A stretch of 64,000 bases of DNA from Cyprinodon diabolis (lineage: Eukaryota > Chordata > Actinopteri > Cyprinodontiformes > Cyprinodontidae): the NCBI GenBank assembly GCA_030533445.1, contig CM060075.1, positions 38,959,719 to 39,023,718 of the forward strand, given 5' to 3'. Both the position numbers and the translations under genes were made by a program. The notes beneath the pieces are model-generated. The model saw nothing but the letters and a program-made list of their open reading frames with translations. It ran no database searches and was not told the origin of the DNA. Below, piece by piece: positions 21,575-31,424 of the stretch; position 1 is the first letter of the stretch; each line of letters opens with the position of its first letter.

Positions 21575-21725
21575 TTTTTACCACTAGATGGTGCCCTCTC
21601 CTCGTTTGGGCCTCCTCTCACACCTGCGGCTCATTGGGTTATCACCGAAGGAGTATTTGAGCAGCGGGCTGTCACTACCTCGACGCCAGAGTGTTTGCCA
21701 GTTTTGGGTACTCTAGCCAAACTGA
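21575..21725 (+). repeat. LTR relic related to the solo LTR at 27806-28525
   Basis: ACCACTAGATGGTGCCCTCT, CACCTGCGGCTCAT, the ACGCCAGAGTGTTTGCCAG motif and the spacing between them parallel the first 160 bp of the solo LTR (CACCTGCGGCTCGT, ACGCCAGAGTGTTTTGCCAG). Only this part is preserved. It lies about 0.4 kb upstream of the intact TRIM gene. Confidence 0.55.
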
Positions 21726-22269
21726 GATTAGCTCAGGCCACAGATTGGCTAAGGGTTGCCATTTTTTTACCTCTCATACAGATGGTGGCAGCAGTAATAC
21801 TATCAACTGGAATATTCAAAACATTTTATTTTTTGTGGTTAAATATACACATCTATATACTAACAGTAAAGATGATAAATACAGAATTCGTGCTCTTTTC
21901 AGAACTAAATTTTGTGTTTTATGGGGTAAAGAGAAAATGATGTGTCTCTGCAAATCATCTAGGAGTCTTCAGTGAAATCAAAGATAAATAATGATTTTAA
22001 TAAAAACTTAGCAAATAATCAATTTATGTAGATATTAGTGCTTTTAAACATCAATTTTATGCAGGATGTTTATTGATACAAGTAGGTAAGTAATGACAAT
22101 GATGATTGATTTACAGTATGACTCAGAACTCAAAACTGAGTTTTATTCACTATACCTTTTATCTAGAAATTACGCATGTATAAATATATGCGTCTATTTG
22201 TTAGCAAAGGCTGTAGAAAAGTATAGTTAGTCTTTATTTAGAAAATAGTGATGTTTTGCTCGTTAATTT

Positions 22270-22400
22270 TTTTCTTGGAACAGTGTATATTGACCCTGAG
22301 GTTCTGGTGCCTATCCGCTTGCAGCCCCCCCTCAGTGTACATTGGTTATTGCCTGGCCACCCTTATAAAAAATTTCTGGCTACACCTCTGGTTGGGATTC
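22270..22400. repeat. Repeat-end fragment (CTGGCTACACCTCTGG)
   Basis: A short stretch ending ATTTCTGGCTACACCTCTGG resembles terminal sequence of hAT-type elements seen often in fish genomes. It is isolated and has no partner terminus that I can find. Confidence 0.3.
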
Positions 22401-22429
22401 CCATTAGTACTAGCATCTGGTTAGCTTAA

Positions 22430-23160
22430 AGTTGTAGGGAGGTCATATTTAAATTTCAAATAATTCTGGCTTAAGCATGTATATAAATGTACACTTTATC
22501 AGACCATATTATCCTAAAAGTTAGGAAATTTCTATCTAAAAAAAATCCTGTCTTAAATTCTGTGTTTTCTTTTCCGTTATCTTATGCAGGCCAGTTAGTT
22601 ATATATCAGCTTGTACACCTAAATTCAGCCAATCATATATCAACAGTCATCTGTCAATCAAATTTTTTCGGTCATAGCACCTTGATTCATATATGGACGT
22701 CTGTGTCTTCAGCAGGTGAGAGCTAACAGAACTGGCAGCGTTGCGAGGCAAGGGCTCAAACATGTACGGCTGGAAGCCTTCTACACCAAACCAAGCTTCT
22801 GCCGCCCTGGCGTCCTCTTCCACAACATCTTGGTTCCCGCTTTCGTCCTCTAAATAAAAAAAGTATGACGGAGGAGACTCATCCACGACCTCCGACACTA
22901 AACTCTCCTCCTCTTGCATGTTTCCTCTGTCCATAGCGTTCCTTGACAGTGTCGTTTCTAAGTCACCAATTTAGTGCTACTTGGTCCCAATGGGATTTCC
23001 CATTAGGAACCTACTAGCACTAAGTTGCTAACTGGTTAGCAACTTCCGAGAAACCGGCTACAATCAAACATCCCACTACAACAATCCCTCCCCCTTGATA
23101 AACGACCAATCACATTCACTTTATTCACTCGTGTATTGAATAGGGGGATTAGGGGGAGAA
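22430..23160 (-). mobile_element. Non-autonomous element with acidic ORF, copy 1
   Basis: It is homologous over its whole length, in opposite orientation, to 37600-38385. Shared landmarks in order on the minus strand: TTTATTCACTC, the hairpin built on GTTGCTAAC/GTTAGCAAC, the larger inverted repeat TTAGTGCTA...TAGCACTAA containing CCCAATGGG, GACACTGTCAAGGAACGC, the ORF, and a 3' part with CAGCTTGTACACC and ATGCAGGCCAGTTAG (plus-strand reading). Copy 1 lacks a roughly 70-bp segment present in copy 2. No transposase is seen. Confidence 0.65.
22647..22934 (-). CDS. Short acidic ORF in repeated element, copy 1
   Basis: 95 codons starting MDRGNMQEEE. The first about 70 residues match copy 2 (37840-38160) with few changes. 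The chain is very acidic and carries the motif PYMFEPLPRNAAS. The PY-FEP motif recalls the N-terminal part of fish proteins labelled P2X7-like, but the cysteine-rich part that would settle this is missing. Probably a remnant of a mobile element's protein. Expression is unknown. Confidence 0.4.
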   Translation of the reverse strand: MDRGNMQEEESLVSEVVDESPPSYFFYLEDESGNQDVVEEDARAAEAWFGVEGFQPYMFEPLPRNAASSVSSHLLKTQTSIYESRCYDRKNLIDR

Positions 23161-23164
23161 GCGG

Positions 23165-24180
23165 CTCTATTCCGAGCCTCTCCCTATCTCTAGAGCCCCT
23201 TTTCCCATCGTGTCAACCCTTTGTTTTGTTGGTGCATTGGTTTCAACCTTTCTTATGACTTGCTCTCATATGAAGATAATGCTTTTTATCTTTCTCCAAC
23301 ACCCTCTTGTGTCCAACTGAGCTCTACGTTTTGTCTTCTTTTGGCATATCTTTCTGCATATCTTCCAAAAACAGTGAATTATGGATCTGATTAGTTGGTC
23401 TAGCTAAAGCAGGACTTGCAGTATGAGTGTAAAGAAAGACATGAAAAAGATAAGCAGTTTTGTTTGTTTTAAACTTTTGATTAACAAAAATGGACCTTAT
23501 GTTTATGAGAGTTTCACCCATGATATCAACTTTTTTTTTATTTACCTCATAGGGATTTGAAATAAAAAACAATCAAACCCAGATATCCTCCCTTAAAATG
23601 ACATTACGACCCAAAACTTAATTGAAAAAAAAAGTTTAAAATATTATACAGAAATAGAGACCACATCATTATGGAAATACAATTATTCACATCCCCATTG
23701 AATAGATAGAAACAAAATAACTCTGAGTGTGAAATTTCAAAAGAGATCTATGTGCCTCTTCATTTTGATCTTTATCCAAAAGTAAAGAGTGAGATAATTA
23801 AATATCTAATTTGGCTAAAATGTAGAGATTTCTTTGTTATAAATTAAAGAAAGTACTGCCTCTCTTTTCAGAGGAACTAACATCCTGAAACGTAGACAAA
23901 AGCCCTTCTTATGCTGGGCTTTATTCAGCCACATAAAGGTTATCAAGTCACAGGGCCAGAGACAGCTGTGCAAACATTTGTTTAGAGAGCAAGGAGAGCT
24001 CCACCTAGGTGTGGCAGAAGCAACACTAGGCTAAGCAAAAGGAAAGATGAATACGCATATGAGCAAAGCCGGCGAATAAGAGTCAGAGTTTAAAGTGCTC
24101 CAGACAGTGCACAAGCGTGTGTGAGATTTATACACTACACACCTGCCTTTTTTTTCTTTTTTCTTTTTAAACAGTGTCCT
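23165..24180. other. Intergenic, no gene recognised
   Basis: AT-rich sequence with several poly-A/T runs. No convincing coding, RNA or bounded repeat feature. Confidence 0.5.
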
Positions 24181-24184
24181 GTAT

Positions 24185-24470
24185 GGAAGGGGATTAGGGC
24201 CAGTGGAAAAAAAAAAAAAAAGTTAACGGATTTGTAAGTTTTATTTCAGTTTAGTATGGGAAAAAAGTCAGAATTCTGACTGAATTCTGACAATAAAAAA
24301 AGTCAGAATTCTGAGAAAAAAAGTCAGAATTCTGAGAAAAAAGTCAGAATTCTGACTTTTTTTTGGTCAGAATTCAGTCAGAATTCTGAGATTAAAGTCA
24401 GAATGTTAAACTGAAAGAAAATTTAAAAATCAGTTAACTTTTTTTTTCAGTGGCCCTAATCCTCTTCTGT
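24185..24470. mobile_element. Palindromic element with an internal AGTCAGAATTCTGAG array
   Basis: The left arm is GGGGATTAGGGCCAGTGG, an A tract and AGTTAACGG; the right arm reads inversely GAGGATTAGGGCCACTG, an A tract and AGTTAACTG. The arms continue into TTTCAGTTTA on both sides, giving inverted repeats of about 60 bp. The centre (24255-24405) is five to six copies of AGTCAGAATTCTGAG, each itself palindromic, with A-rich spacers. The whole could fold as one long hairpin. It fits a foldback or MITE element. No ORF. Confidence 0.65.
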
Positions 24471-24474
24471 AGTC

Positions 24475-25068
24475 CTGTCTGGCGATGTGGCAATAAAAAT
24501 AATTGTCTTGATAACAAAAAGAGTCCAACAGATTTTACTTTCACAAAAGGGGAAGTACAGCTATTGACAGTGTTCCACTTGTTTCATGCATATAAATTAC
24601 TTTATTATAATTATGCAGAGAGTTTTACAGATTATATGGACACTGCAATGTAAATAAAACAGAAGAGGAAAAACAGAAAAAAAGGAGAAAAGATGAAAGA
24701 AAGGAGATAAAAGGGATATAACAATAAAACATTTTCAGTCTGCTTCATCACCTGCAAAGAGAAGTAAAAAGAACAGCACAACCAACGGACATGGTACGAG
24801 ACATACAATAAAGTAACACCTAGATACTATTGCTGAAGTAGTATTATATAATCTGACATGTACTCTGTGTTACCTGAAGATAAGAAAATGGGCTTTCTGT
24901 ATGGAAGTGAATCTCTGAGTACCTGGAACCAAGCACCTGTACACATCTGTCTTCTTAAACTGGTAGCTGTAAGCTGAATTTGGTGGCACAAAATAGCTGG
25001 TCTGCATGGCGCCCCTAAATCTTTTACTGGTACGCAGTAGCTACCTGTTCCTGCTTAATATGTCGCTG
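24475..25068. other. Intergenic, nothing recognised
   Basis: AT-rich sequence between the palindromic element and the 3' end of the second TRIM copy. Confidence 0.5.
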
Positions 25069-26756
25069 TTACAGTATGATAAACTTAGCCGTGTCCCCTC
25101 TTAGATAGAAAAAGTAATAGTAAAAGAACTGAATCCCAGCATATAGAGGCTGAGTGAATGTGGTCTGGACTCTATGTAGGAGAGTCATGGTTTCAGAGAC
25201 GCTGTAGAAACACAGAATACCTGCTCTGTGATCCAGATACACTCCTATTCTGGAGGAAACTGGACCTGGCACTTTGATTTGGACTTTGTTAAATCTGTAT
25301 GTGTAACTTTTACCATCACATCTTAAAGCCCAGGAATTTGAATTGCATCCAAAGGCACATTCATATGACTTACCTACTCTGCTGATATTCTGGTATGAAA
25401 CAGCTACTTCAATACCTCTGCCACTCCACTCCACCTCCCAGTAACAACGCCCAGTCAGACTCTCTCTACTCAGGACCTGAATCCAATAATTGAATCTGTA
25501 TGGATGGTTAATATATGTACGCTTTCTTTTCACTAAAGTCGCTCTTCTGTCGTCCTCAGACAGCAACAGGTTCATGTGTGCTGTGTTCGGATCCAGACTG
25601 ATGTATCGAAAATATTCTGAAAAGTCTTCTCTGGTCTTTGGTTCTGGTGTCAACAGCAGGACATCCACATCAGATATTGCCACTGAGATGTTTGTCCATG
25701 TGTCTCTCAGGATGTCCTCTAGTTTCTCTCTGAGCTCTGACACAGCTGCTGTCACATCCTCAAAGTATCTCAGAGGACGAATATTGATGCTGGATGAGTG
25801 TGTAGACTCACTGAGTGCTGACAGTGGGGGGTAGCTCTGGAGAAACTGGGTGTGATCCTCTGTGATTGAGAGCTTCTCCAGCTCAGCTTCTTTCCTCTTC
25901 AGCTCAGTGATCTCCTGCTCCAGCTTCTCCTGAAGCTCTTTGACTCGACTCACTTCAGTTTCCTGCTGGGATCTGATCTGCTGCTTCACATCAAAGCTTC
26001 TTTTCTGCAGGAGACGGATCAGATCAGTGTAGATCTTCTCATTGTCCTTCACTGCTTTATCAGCAGAGCCATTGATGGCCTCCACCTCCTGTTGAAGCAG
26101 CTTCACATCTTTCTTTTGCTCCTGGATTCTCTGCTGGATTTGTTGTCGTCTCTCCTGGAGCTCCTTCTGCTTCTCAGTCCTTCCTGCTGCAGCTGGGACT
26201 GTTTCATGATCTTTATGTTCATCCATTAAGCAGAGATAACAGATACACTGCTGATCAGTACGACAGAAGATCTTCATCACCTCATCATGACGAGAGCAGA
26301 TGTTCTCCTGGAGCTTCTTGGTGGGGCCAAGGAGCTTGTGTTTCTTTAAAGGTGGAGCGTCATTGTGAGGTTGAATGTGATTCTCACAATAAGAAGCCAT
26401 ACAGACCAGACAGGACTTGACAGCTTTCCTCTTCCTCCCAGTGCAGACATCACAGGCCACATCTTTAGGTCCAGAATAGCGGTGATCAGCTGGTGTAAAT
26501 CTCTCTCCAGTCTTTTTTGGATCCTCCATTGTCTCAGCTAACATAATGTTTTTCTCCAGGACAGGTCTTGTTCTGAACTCTTTCCTGCAATGAGGGGCAC
26601 TTTGGATCTTCCTCCTGTCCTCTGCCCCCAGTGGTCTTTAATACAGTTCCTGCAGTAGCCGTTTCCACAAGGAATAGTCACTCAATCCTTAAGTAGGTCC
26701 AAACAGATGGATCAAGATAAGTTTGTTTGGTCCTGCTCACCTGCTGTCTGCGCCAC
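25069..26756 (-). pseudogene. TRIM16-like gene with eroded RING (491-codon body still open)
   Basis: The body from 26544 to the stop at 25069-25071 is fully open: B-box 1 ([15 protein letters not shown]), B-box 2, coiled coil and PRY-SPRY. It begins MLAETMEDPKK, which in intact relatives is an internal position after the RING. Upstream the RING is recognisable but broken. The start region reads GTGGCGCAG instead of ATGGCG (about 26754). The codon for the first RING cysteine is TGA. A second TGA follows in the KDPVT stretch. One nucleotide is missing after HWG, and the seventh ligand position reads Ala (SAPHC). It is a pseudogene or, less likely, a RING-less protein started at the internal Met. 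Confidence 0.85.
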
Positions 26757-27394
26757 TTCAGCTCTTAATAACAATGACTGTGTGAGTTAAACTTCCTCCT
26801 TCCTTTAAGTCTACATGGCCTTGATCTCAAAGTTATGGGACTTTGATGTTGACAGGTGGAGCTTTCCATGTTTCATAATAAAAAGAAGGAGGGGCTGTGA
26901 TATCTGCTCAGTTGTCCTAACTGATGTGATGTAGACTAAACAAGGAAGGCATGTGACTCCTGGAATGGGTTGGCCATTATGAGCTCCAGGACACACTTGA
27001 TGGTCACACCCAGTGGTGTCAAAAGTACACACATTTGTTACATAAGTAGAAGTATAGATTAGAACATACTTTTTACTCAAAAGTGAAAAAAGTATGTGCT
27101 CCAAAAACTACTTAAAGTATAAAAGTATAAAGCAACCTTTAAAAAAACAGCCAGATGCCACTAAATGAACTGAAACCTCAAATATTCGACTATTTCAAAA
27201 AATTCTTTGAGATAGGGCCGACCTTTCAGACATTTCAACATCTTTTTCTGAATCCTACATTGTAGCATGGCATAGACAATTCACCTTCTTCTGTTGATTT
27301 CCTTTGGTGTCGGCACAAATTTGACGAATAGCTAACCAATTATTTTTTTGCGTTATATAACTCATCCATTGACACTAGTTTTCACTAGATGTGG

Positions 27395-28815
27395 ATGGCG
27401 CCAATGATGTGAAATAAACCAATTAAAAATCAGTGTGATCCGAATAAAGAAAATCATCAACCGGTAAAGGTCCGGAGACATTTTTAATGATCTGTTACTT
27501 TAAACAGAATTTAACACTGGAGGTGTTTATGCATCCATGTTATACATTGAATAAAAAAAAATGTGAACCTTTTTTCCATTTTAAAATCTAAAGTGTTTTT
27601 TGAAGTAAAGAACAACAATCTTTCAGTTTGGTATAGAGACAATTCCCTAATTCACATATTTTTTAAAACACCTGAACTGGTCCGGCCAGGTTAAGATCCG
27701 CTATTGCAATCCCACCAAACAGGGAAGAGAATGGTGAGAAGATCTGGTTTGTCAAATTAAATTATAGTAACAACAGATCGGTTACTACAAATTAGAGCAT
27801 AATTCTGTTAGGATCTGGAGGTCTGTCCACCTTTCTCCACCAGAGGGCGTTCTAGGTCTCCTGGAGCTGGAGCTGACTTCACCACCTGCGGCTCGTTTTG
27901 CTCATCAGGAGACCAGTATATAAGGAGGCAGAGGACATCACTCCAACGCCAGAGTGTTTTGCCAGTTATGGTTAGCAAGCCTGAGCCAACCTGCCTGTCT
28001 GAATCTCTGACTCCCAGAAAGCCTGAACCTAATCTGTTTTTGTCCTCTCTGCTTCCCAGGTTGAACCTGCCTGAAACCTGAAAGAGTTTCTCTGCTGGAA
28101 ATCTGTCAGTCTGATCTCTGAAGAACCCTGAAGAATCAAACCTGTCAAAGACCTGCCTGCCCGCTCCCAGAAGAATCTAAAAGGGAAACTCAAACCTGTT
28201 ACCTGCAAACTCTTAAACCAAGCTCTGCCTCCGCCAAGCCCTCAGCCTGCCAACAGCCTCTGGACCCTCCTGGTTCCCCCTCTCTGCCGCTCTGCTCAAC
28301 TCCAGATCAGGTACAGACCTGCACTCTCTAACTCTGCAAATTACCTGGACTTCAGCTAAACACTCTGTCCCCCTTTGCAGTGATCCCAGTCGTGACCAGT
28401 CCTGGATCTAATAACCCCTTGGATCTGTTCTTTATTCTCTGTGTTGTTTCAATAAACCTTTGAACTTTTTCCCTTGAGTCCGTGTGTTCTGCATGTGGGT
28501 TAGAAACCTTAAACCAAACATGACAAATTCTTATACATTTCAAAAAACTAAAACCGTTTATTTAAAAGATTGGATGCAAACTATTGGTACTTCAACAGAC
28601 CAGGAAGCAGATTTCTCATCTGCATCAGAAACCGCACATCTGCTGGGTGCTGATGGGGAGTTTTTTAATCTGTCATATTAAATTAAGTGTTTATTCCTGC
28701 ATGTTTTGCTCCTATGAATTTAATGATAATATCGCGTATGCTCTCCTCGAGCTCTGAGGATAAATCTTAGCCAGCAGGTGGGTTCCGGATCCGGACCGCT
28801 AATCTGGCCCTCTGC
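27395..28815 (-). mobile_element. Second hAT-like element nested in 27012-29016
   Basis: Its two end regions match, in reverse orientation, those of the element at 35830-36285. 27420-27500 carries AATTAAAAATCAG, ATTCGG-type and GTCCGGAGACATTTTTAA sequence, and 28745-28815 carries GGTTCCGGATCCGGACCGCTAATC. Between lie AT-rich sequence, the solo LTR, and a short stretch open for about 65 codons (28484-28681). Outer limits are approximate. Confidence 0.5.
27806..28525 (+). mobile_element. Solo LTR of a Gypsy-type retrotransposon
   Basis: 720 bp starting TGTTAGGATCTGG and ending AACATGACA (TG...CA), with perfect 5-bp target duplications AATTC at 27801-27805 and 28526-28530. Inside are a TATA box (TATATAAGG, about 27917-27925) and a poly(A) signal AATAAA at 28451-28456, the normal LTR promoter/terminator layout. 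No internal retrotransposon sequence is present, so it is the product of LTR-LTR recombination. Confidence 0.85.
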
Positions 28816-29299
28816 TTTAAACCGAAGCCAAGAGTAACGAGTAACGTTTGTTTTAAAAATGTAAGGAATAGAAAGTACAGATACTTGTGTGAAAATGTAA
28901 TGAGTAGGAGTCAGAAGTAGGAAGAAAAATAAGTAATGGAGTAAAGTATAGATACTTAAAAAGTGTACAGTAATGAAGTATTTGTACTTGTTTACTTCGT
29001 TACTTGACACCTCTAGTCACACCCCTCACAATCAGACAGCCTTCAGGCTTCAGGATGGCTGGCACATGGATGGGGCTTCTCAATCTGGGACCACATCTTT
29101 CCAGAGAAGAACTACAAAAACAAAACAAAAAGTAAACTGAAGCATTCTTTAATAAAAACTGAAGCATAGTTAGAGTGACCTTTTTTTTTTTAAAGAGAGA
29201 TTAAACCGTATCTCTCCTATCTTAACTTTTCCCTATTGACTTCCTGTTTCATTTGATAAACTAACATTTAAAATGATCATTCTCACATAAAAAGCCCTA

Positions 29300-29650
29300 A
29301 ATTACCAAGCTCTGTCATTTATCAGACATCTGGTCATTCCTTATGTTTGTAATAAAGCGCTTTGCTCTCAATCTGCAGGTTTACTAGCGGTTCCAAGAAT
29401 TTCTACAAGTAGAATGGGAGGCAGATATTTTAGTTCATCAGGCTCTTCCTGTGGAACCAACTACCAGTTTTGGTCTGTGAGGCAGACACCCTGTCTACTT
29501 TTAAGACTACGCTTAAAACTTTGCTTTTTGATAAAGCTTATAGTCAGAGTGGCTCAGGTTATCCTGAGCTATCTCTATAGTTATGCTGCTATAGACTTAG
29601 ACTGAAGGATTTTGCATTATTCTGCTTTACTCTAATGATATTAGGCATGC
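29300..29650 (+). repeat. LINE 3' end fragment
   Basis: The sequence from TTTACTAGCGGTTCCAAGAA through AGAATGGGAGGCAGA and GTGAGGCAGACACCCTGTCT to TGCTGCTATAGACTTAGACTG is the C-terminal coding and 3' UTR end of a fish LINE that I recognise by eye. A shorter relative sits at about 35705-35770. Interruptions make it non-coding. Confidence 0.55.
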
Positions 29651-29659
29651 ACTGTTTAG

Positions 29660-30490
29660 CCTGTGTGTCCACAATTTGCGAGTGTTATGGTATTTCATGT
29701 AACTTATCTTTATATTCACATCACCATTGAGATAGAAAACAGTATGCAAAATTCTTTAGCTGTGCTAGGTCAGATGCAAGAGGTACGTGCCTGAATCAAC
29801 ACACACCTTTGTGGCATTTGCCTGTGAATAGTATTAGTGTGTGCAAAGGCGGGCCTGCTCACGATATTTGCAGGTGGCTAAATAGAGTGCATTGCGTTTA
29901 AGGTCCAGACTATTATACAGTTGCAGAATAGTGCTATTATACCTTTGTGCATGCTCAAGCAGAAAAGTATTCTATTTTTCACTTCTGCAGAATAGATCCA
30001 GCACTGTATAACTTTTTATGTGGTTAAATAGAACAAGCTTTGGGCTTTAATGACTTAAGAGTTTGACTGTCTATAAAAGAACTGAGTGAAAGAAGAAATT
30101 AATGTTTGACTGTAGGCATAAAGTGTTCGGGCAGAAGAGTGATGTTAATTTTTAAAGCATGTGGACCAGAAAGTTCAAGTTTTTAGGTCTTTGCTACTTA
30201 TCCAAGTAAAAGGAATTGAGTTTGTGGTTTCACTTGACAAAGCGTAACACAAAATATCAAAGGAAATTGATACCCTATAAGGTGTTGCCTTACTGCTATG
30301 AATAGTTAAAGAGAGTTTTAAACAGCATTTTTGGCACGTTGCGAAAAATGTGTCTGTTTGACTTTATCTAGCCTACAAATGCATTGAGGTTGTCAGCATC
30401 ACAAAAAACACCACCCATGCCAACCAGTGACCCTGGATGAATGCCATCTCATTGCAGAGGTGAACTATGATGACAGACTGCTGCACCCTA
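29660..30490. other. Intergenic, nothing recognised
   Basis: No coding, RNA or bounded repeat feature seen. Confidence 0.5.
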
Positions 30491-30498
30491 AATGCACC

Positions 30499-31006
30499 TG
30501 TCACCGTCTTGGTTCTGTTAAGTTTTCTTTCTGTCAGGGTTTGGTTTAGGTTTTGAGGACCCAAATGCAGAGGCAGGGAGGCCTCTGCATTTGGGTTTTA
30601 ATTGAGTGTTCACAGTTAACAGAGAGAGAAGGAATTCAAAATTCCAACATAAAAATATAAAACAAACCAGAACCATGGAGACATCAGGGAAAACAAGCAC
30701 GAGGAGCCGGGGAAAGATGAAGAAAGAGGAGGAATCAGACTGAAGAACTGTGCAGGGAGAGTATTTATGGCTGACTGAACAATGGCAGGACTAATGAGCT
30801 GATTGGGAGCAGGTGTGAACAGAGGCTTCTAGAAGGGAGCTAGGAAGAAAGAGACCAACACAACAGGCCAACAAAGAAACCTAAGAACTCAAATATATAT
30901 TCTGAAAACACAACAAAATAGGAATTAAACCAATAATACTAGAAAACACGGAGTAAAGTAAAACTGAATACTCAAAAGAAAACTTAACAGAACCAAGACC
31001 GTGACA
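30499..31006. mobile_element. 508-bp element with about 30-bp inverted termini and 5-bp target duplication
   Basis: It starts TGTCACCGTCTTGGTTCTG and ends with the inverse of TGTCACGGTCTTGGTTCTG. The match continues through TTAAGTTTTC, one mismatch in about 30 bp. Direct repeats GCACC flank it at 30494-30498 and 31007-31011. Near the left end is a hairpin, AAATGCAGAGGC...GCCTCTGCATTT (about 30565-30594). There is no ORF. The TG...CA ends and 5-bp duplication are also compatible with a small LTR-derived element. Confidence 0.75.
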
Positions 31007-31011
31007 GCACC

Positions 31012-31405
31012 AGGGAGCGTTATCACAGATCCTTCCTCCCAGCAGCTGTAAGACTCTATAACCACCACTGTTGCCAACTATCTCAATAAGTCATGCTGAT
31101 TTTACACAGTTTCTACCTTAGTCAGTTGCTGTCATTTTGCACATCTCTGATGTTGCTGCTATTTTCAAATATCCATTTCTGTAAAAATGTCCACATCTGT
31201 ATATTGGTTATTTATTCTCCACATACAAAGTATTTATATTGTTAAAACACTACACTACAGTATTTTATTATTTTTTTTCTTAACTCTTCACTTTTATGCA
31301 ATACACTTTTCTAAGGTCCATACTTGTGAGACCACTTTTGCTATAATCTTTTTGCTGCTGCAACACCAACATTTCCCCATTGTGGGACAATAAAAGGATG
31401 TAGTA
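31012..31405 (+). repeat. LINE 3' end fragment
   Basis: The beginning reads, in frame, of the type RYHRSFLPAAVRLYNHH. The end has the typical tail TTTCCCCATTGTGGGACAAT followed by AAAAGGATG. This is a 5'-truncated 3' end of a non-LTR retrotransposon. The 508-bp element inserted at its left edge. Confidence 0.55.
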
Positions 31406-31424
31406 GCATTTCTGATTACTACAG

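Larger units (their letters stand above)
27012..29016. mobile_element. hAT-like element (about 2.0 kb) with 8-bp target duplication, holding nested insertions
   Basis: It is bounded by direct repeats TCACACCC at 27004-27011 and 29017-29024, the 8-bp duplication expected for hAT transposition. Termini are AGTGGTGTCAAAAGTAC and, inverted, CTAGAGGTGTCAAGTAAC. Subterminal sequence is rich in AAGTACTT/AAGTATAAA motifs. No transposase of its own is visible. It contains a second hAT-like element, which in turn contains a solo LTR. Confidence 0.75.

Noticed and set aside
24255..24405. Regularly spaced AGTCAGAATTCTGAG units resembling a CRISPR array
   Set aside because: Spacers are near-identical A-rich stretches, there are no cas genes, and the host is a fish; the array lies inside an inverted-repeat element.
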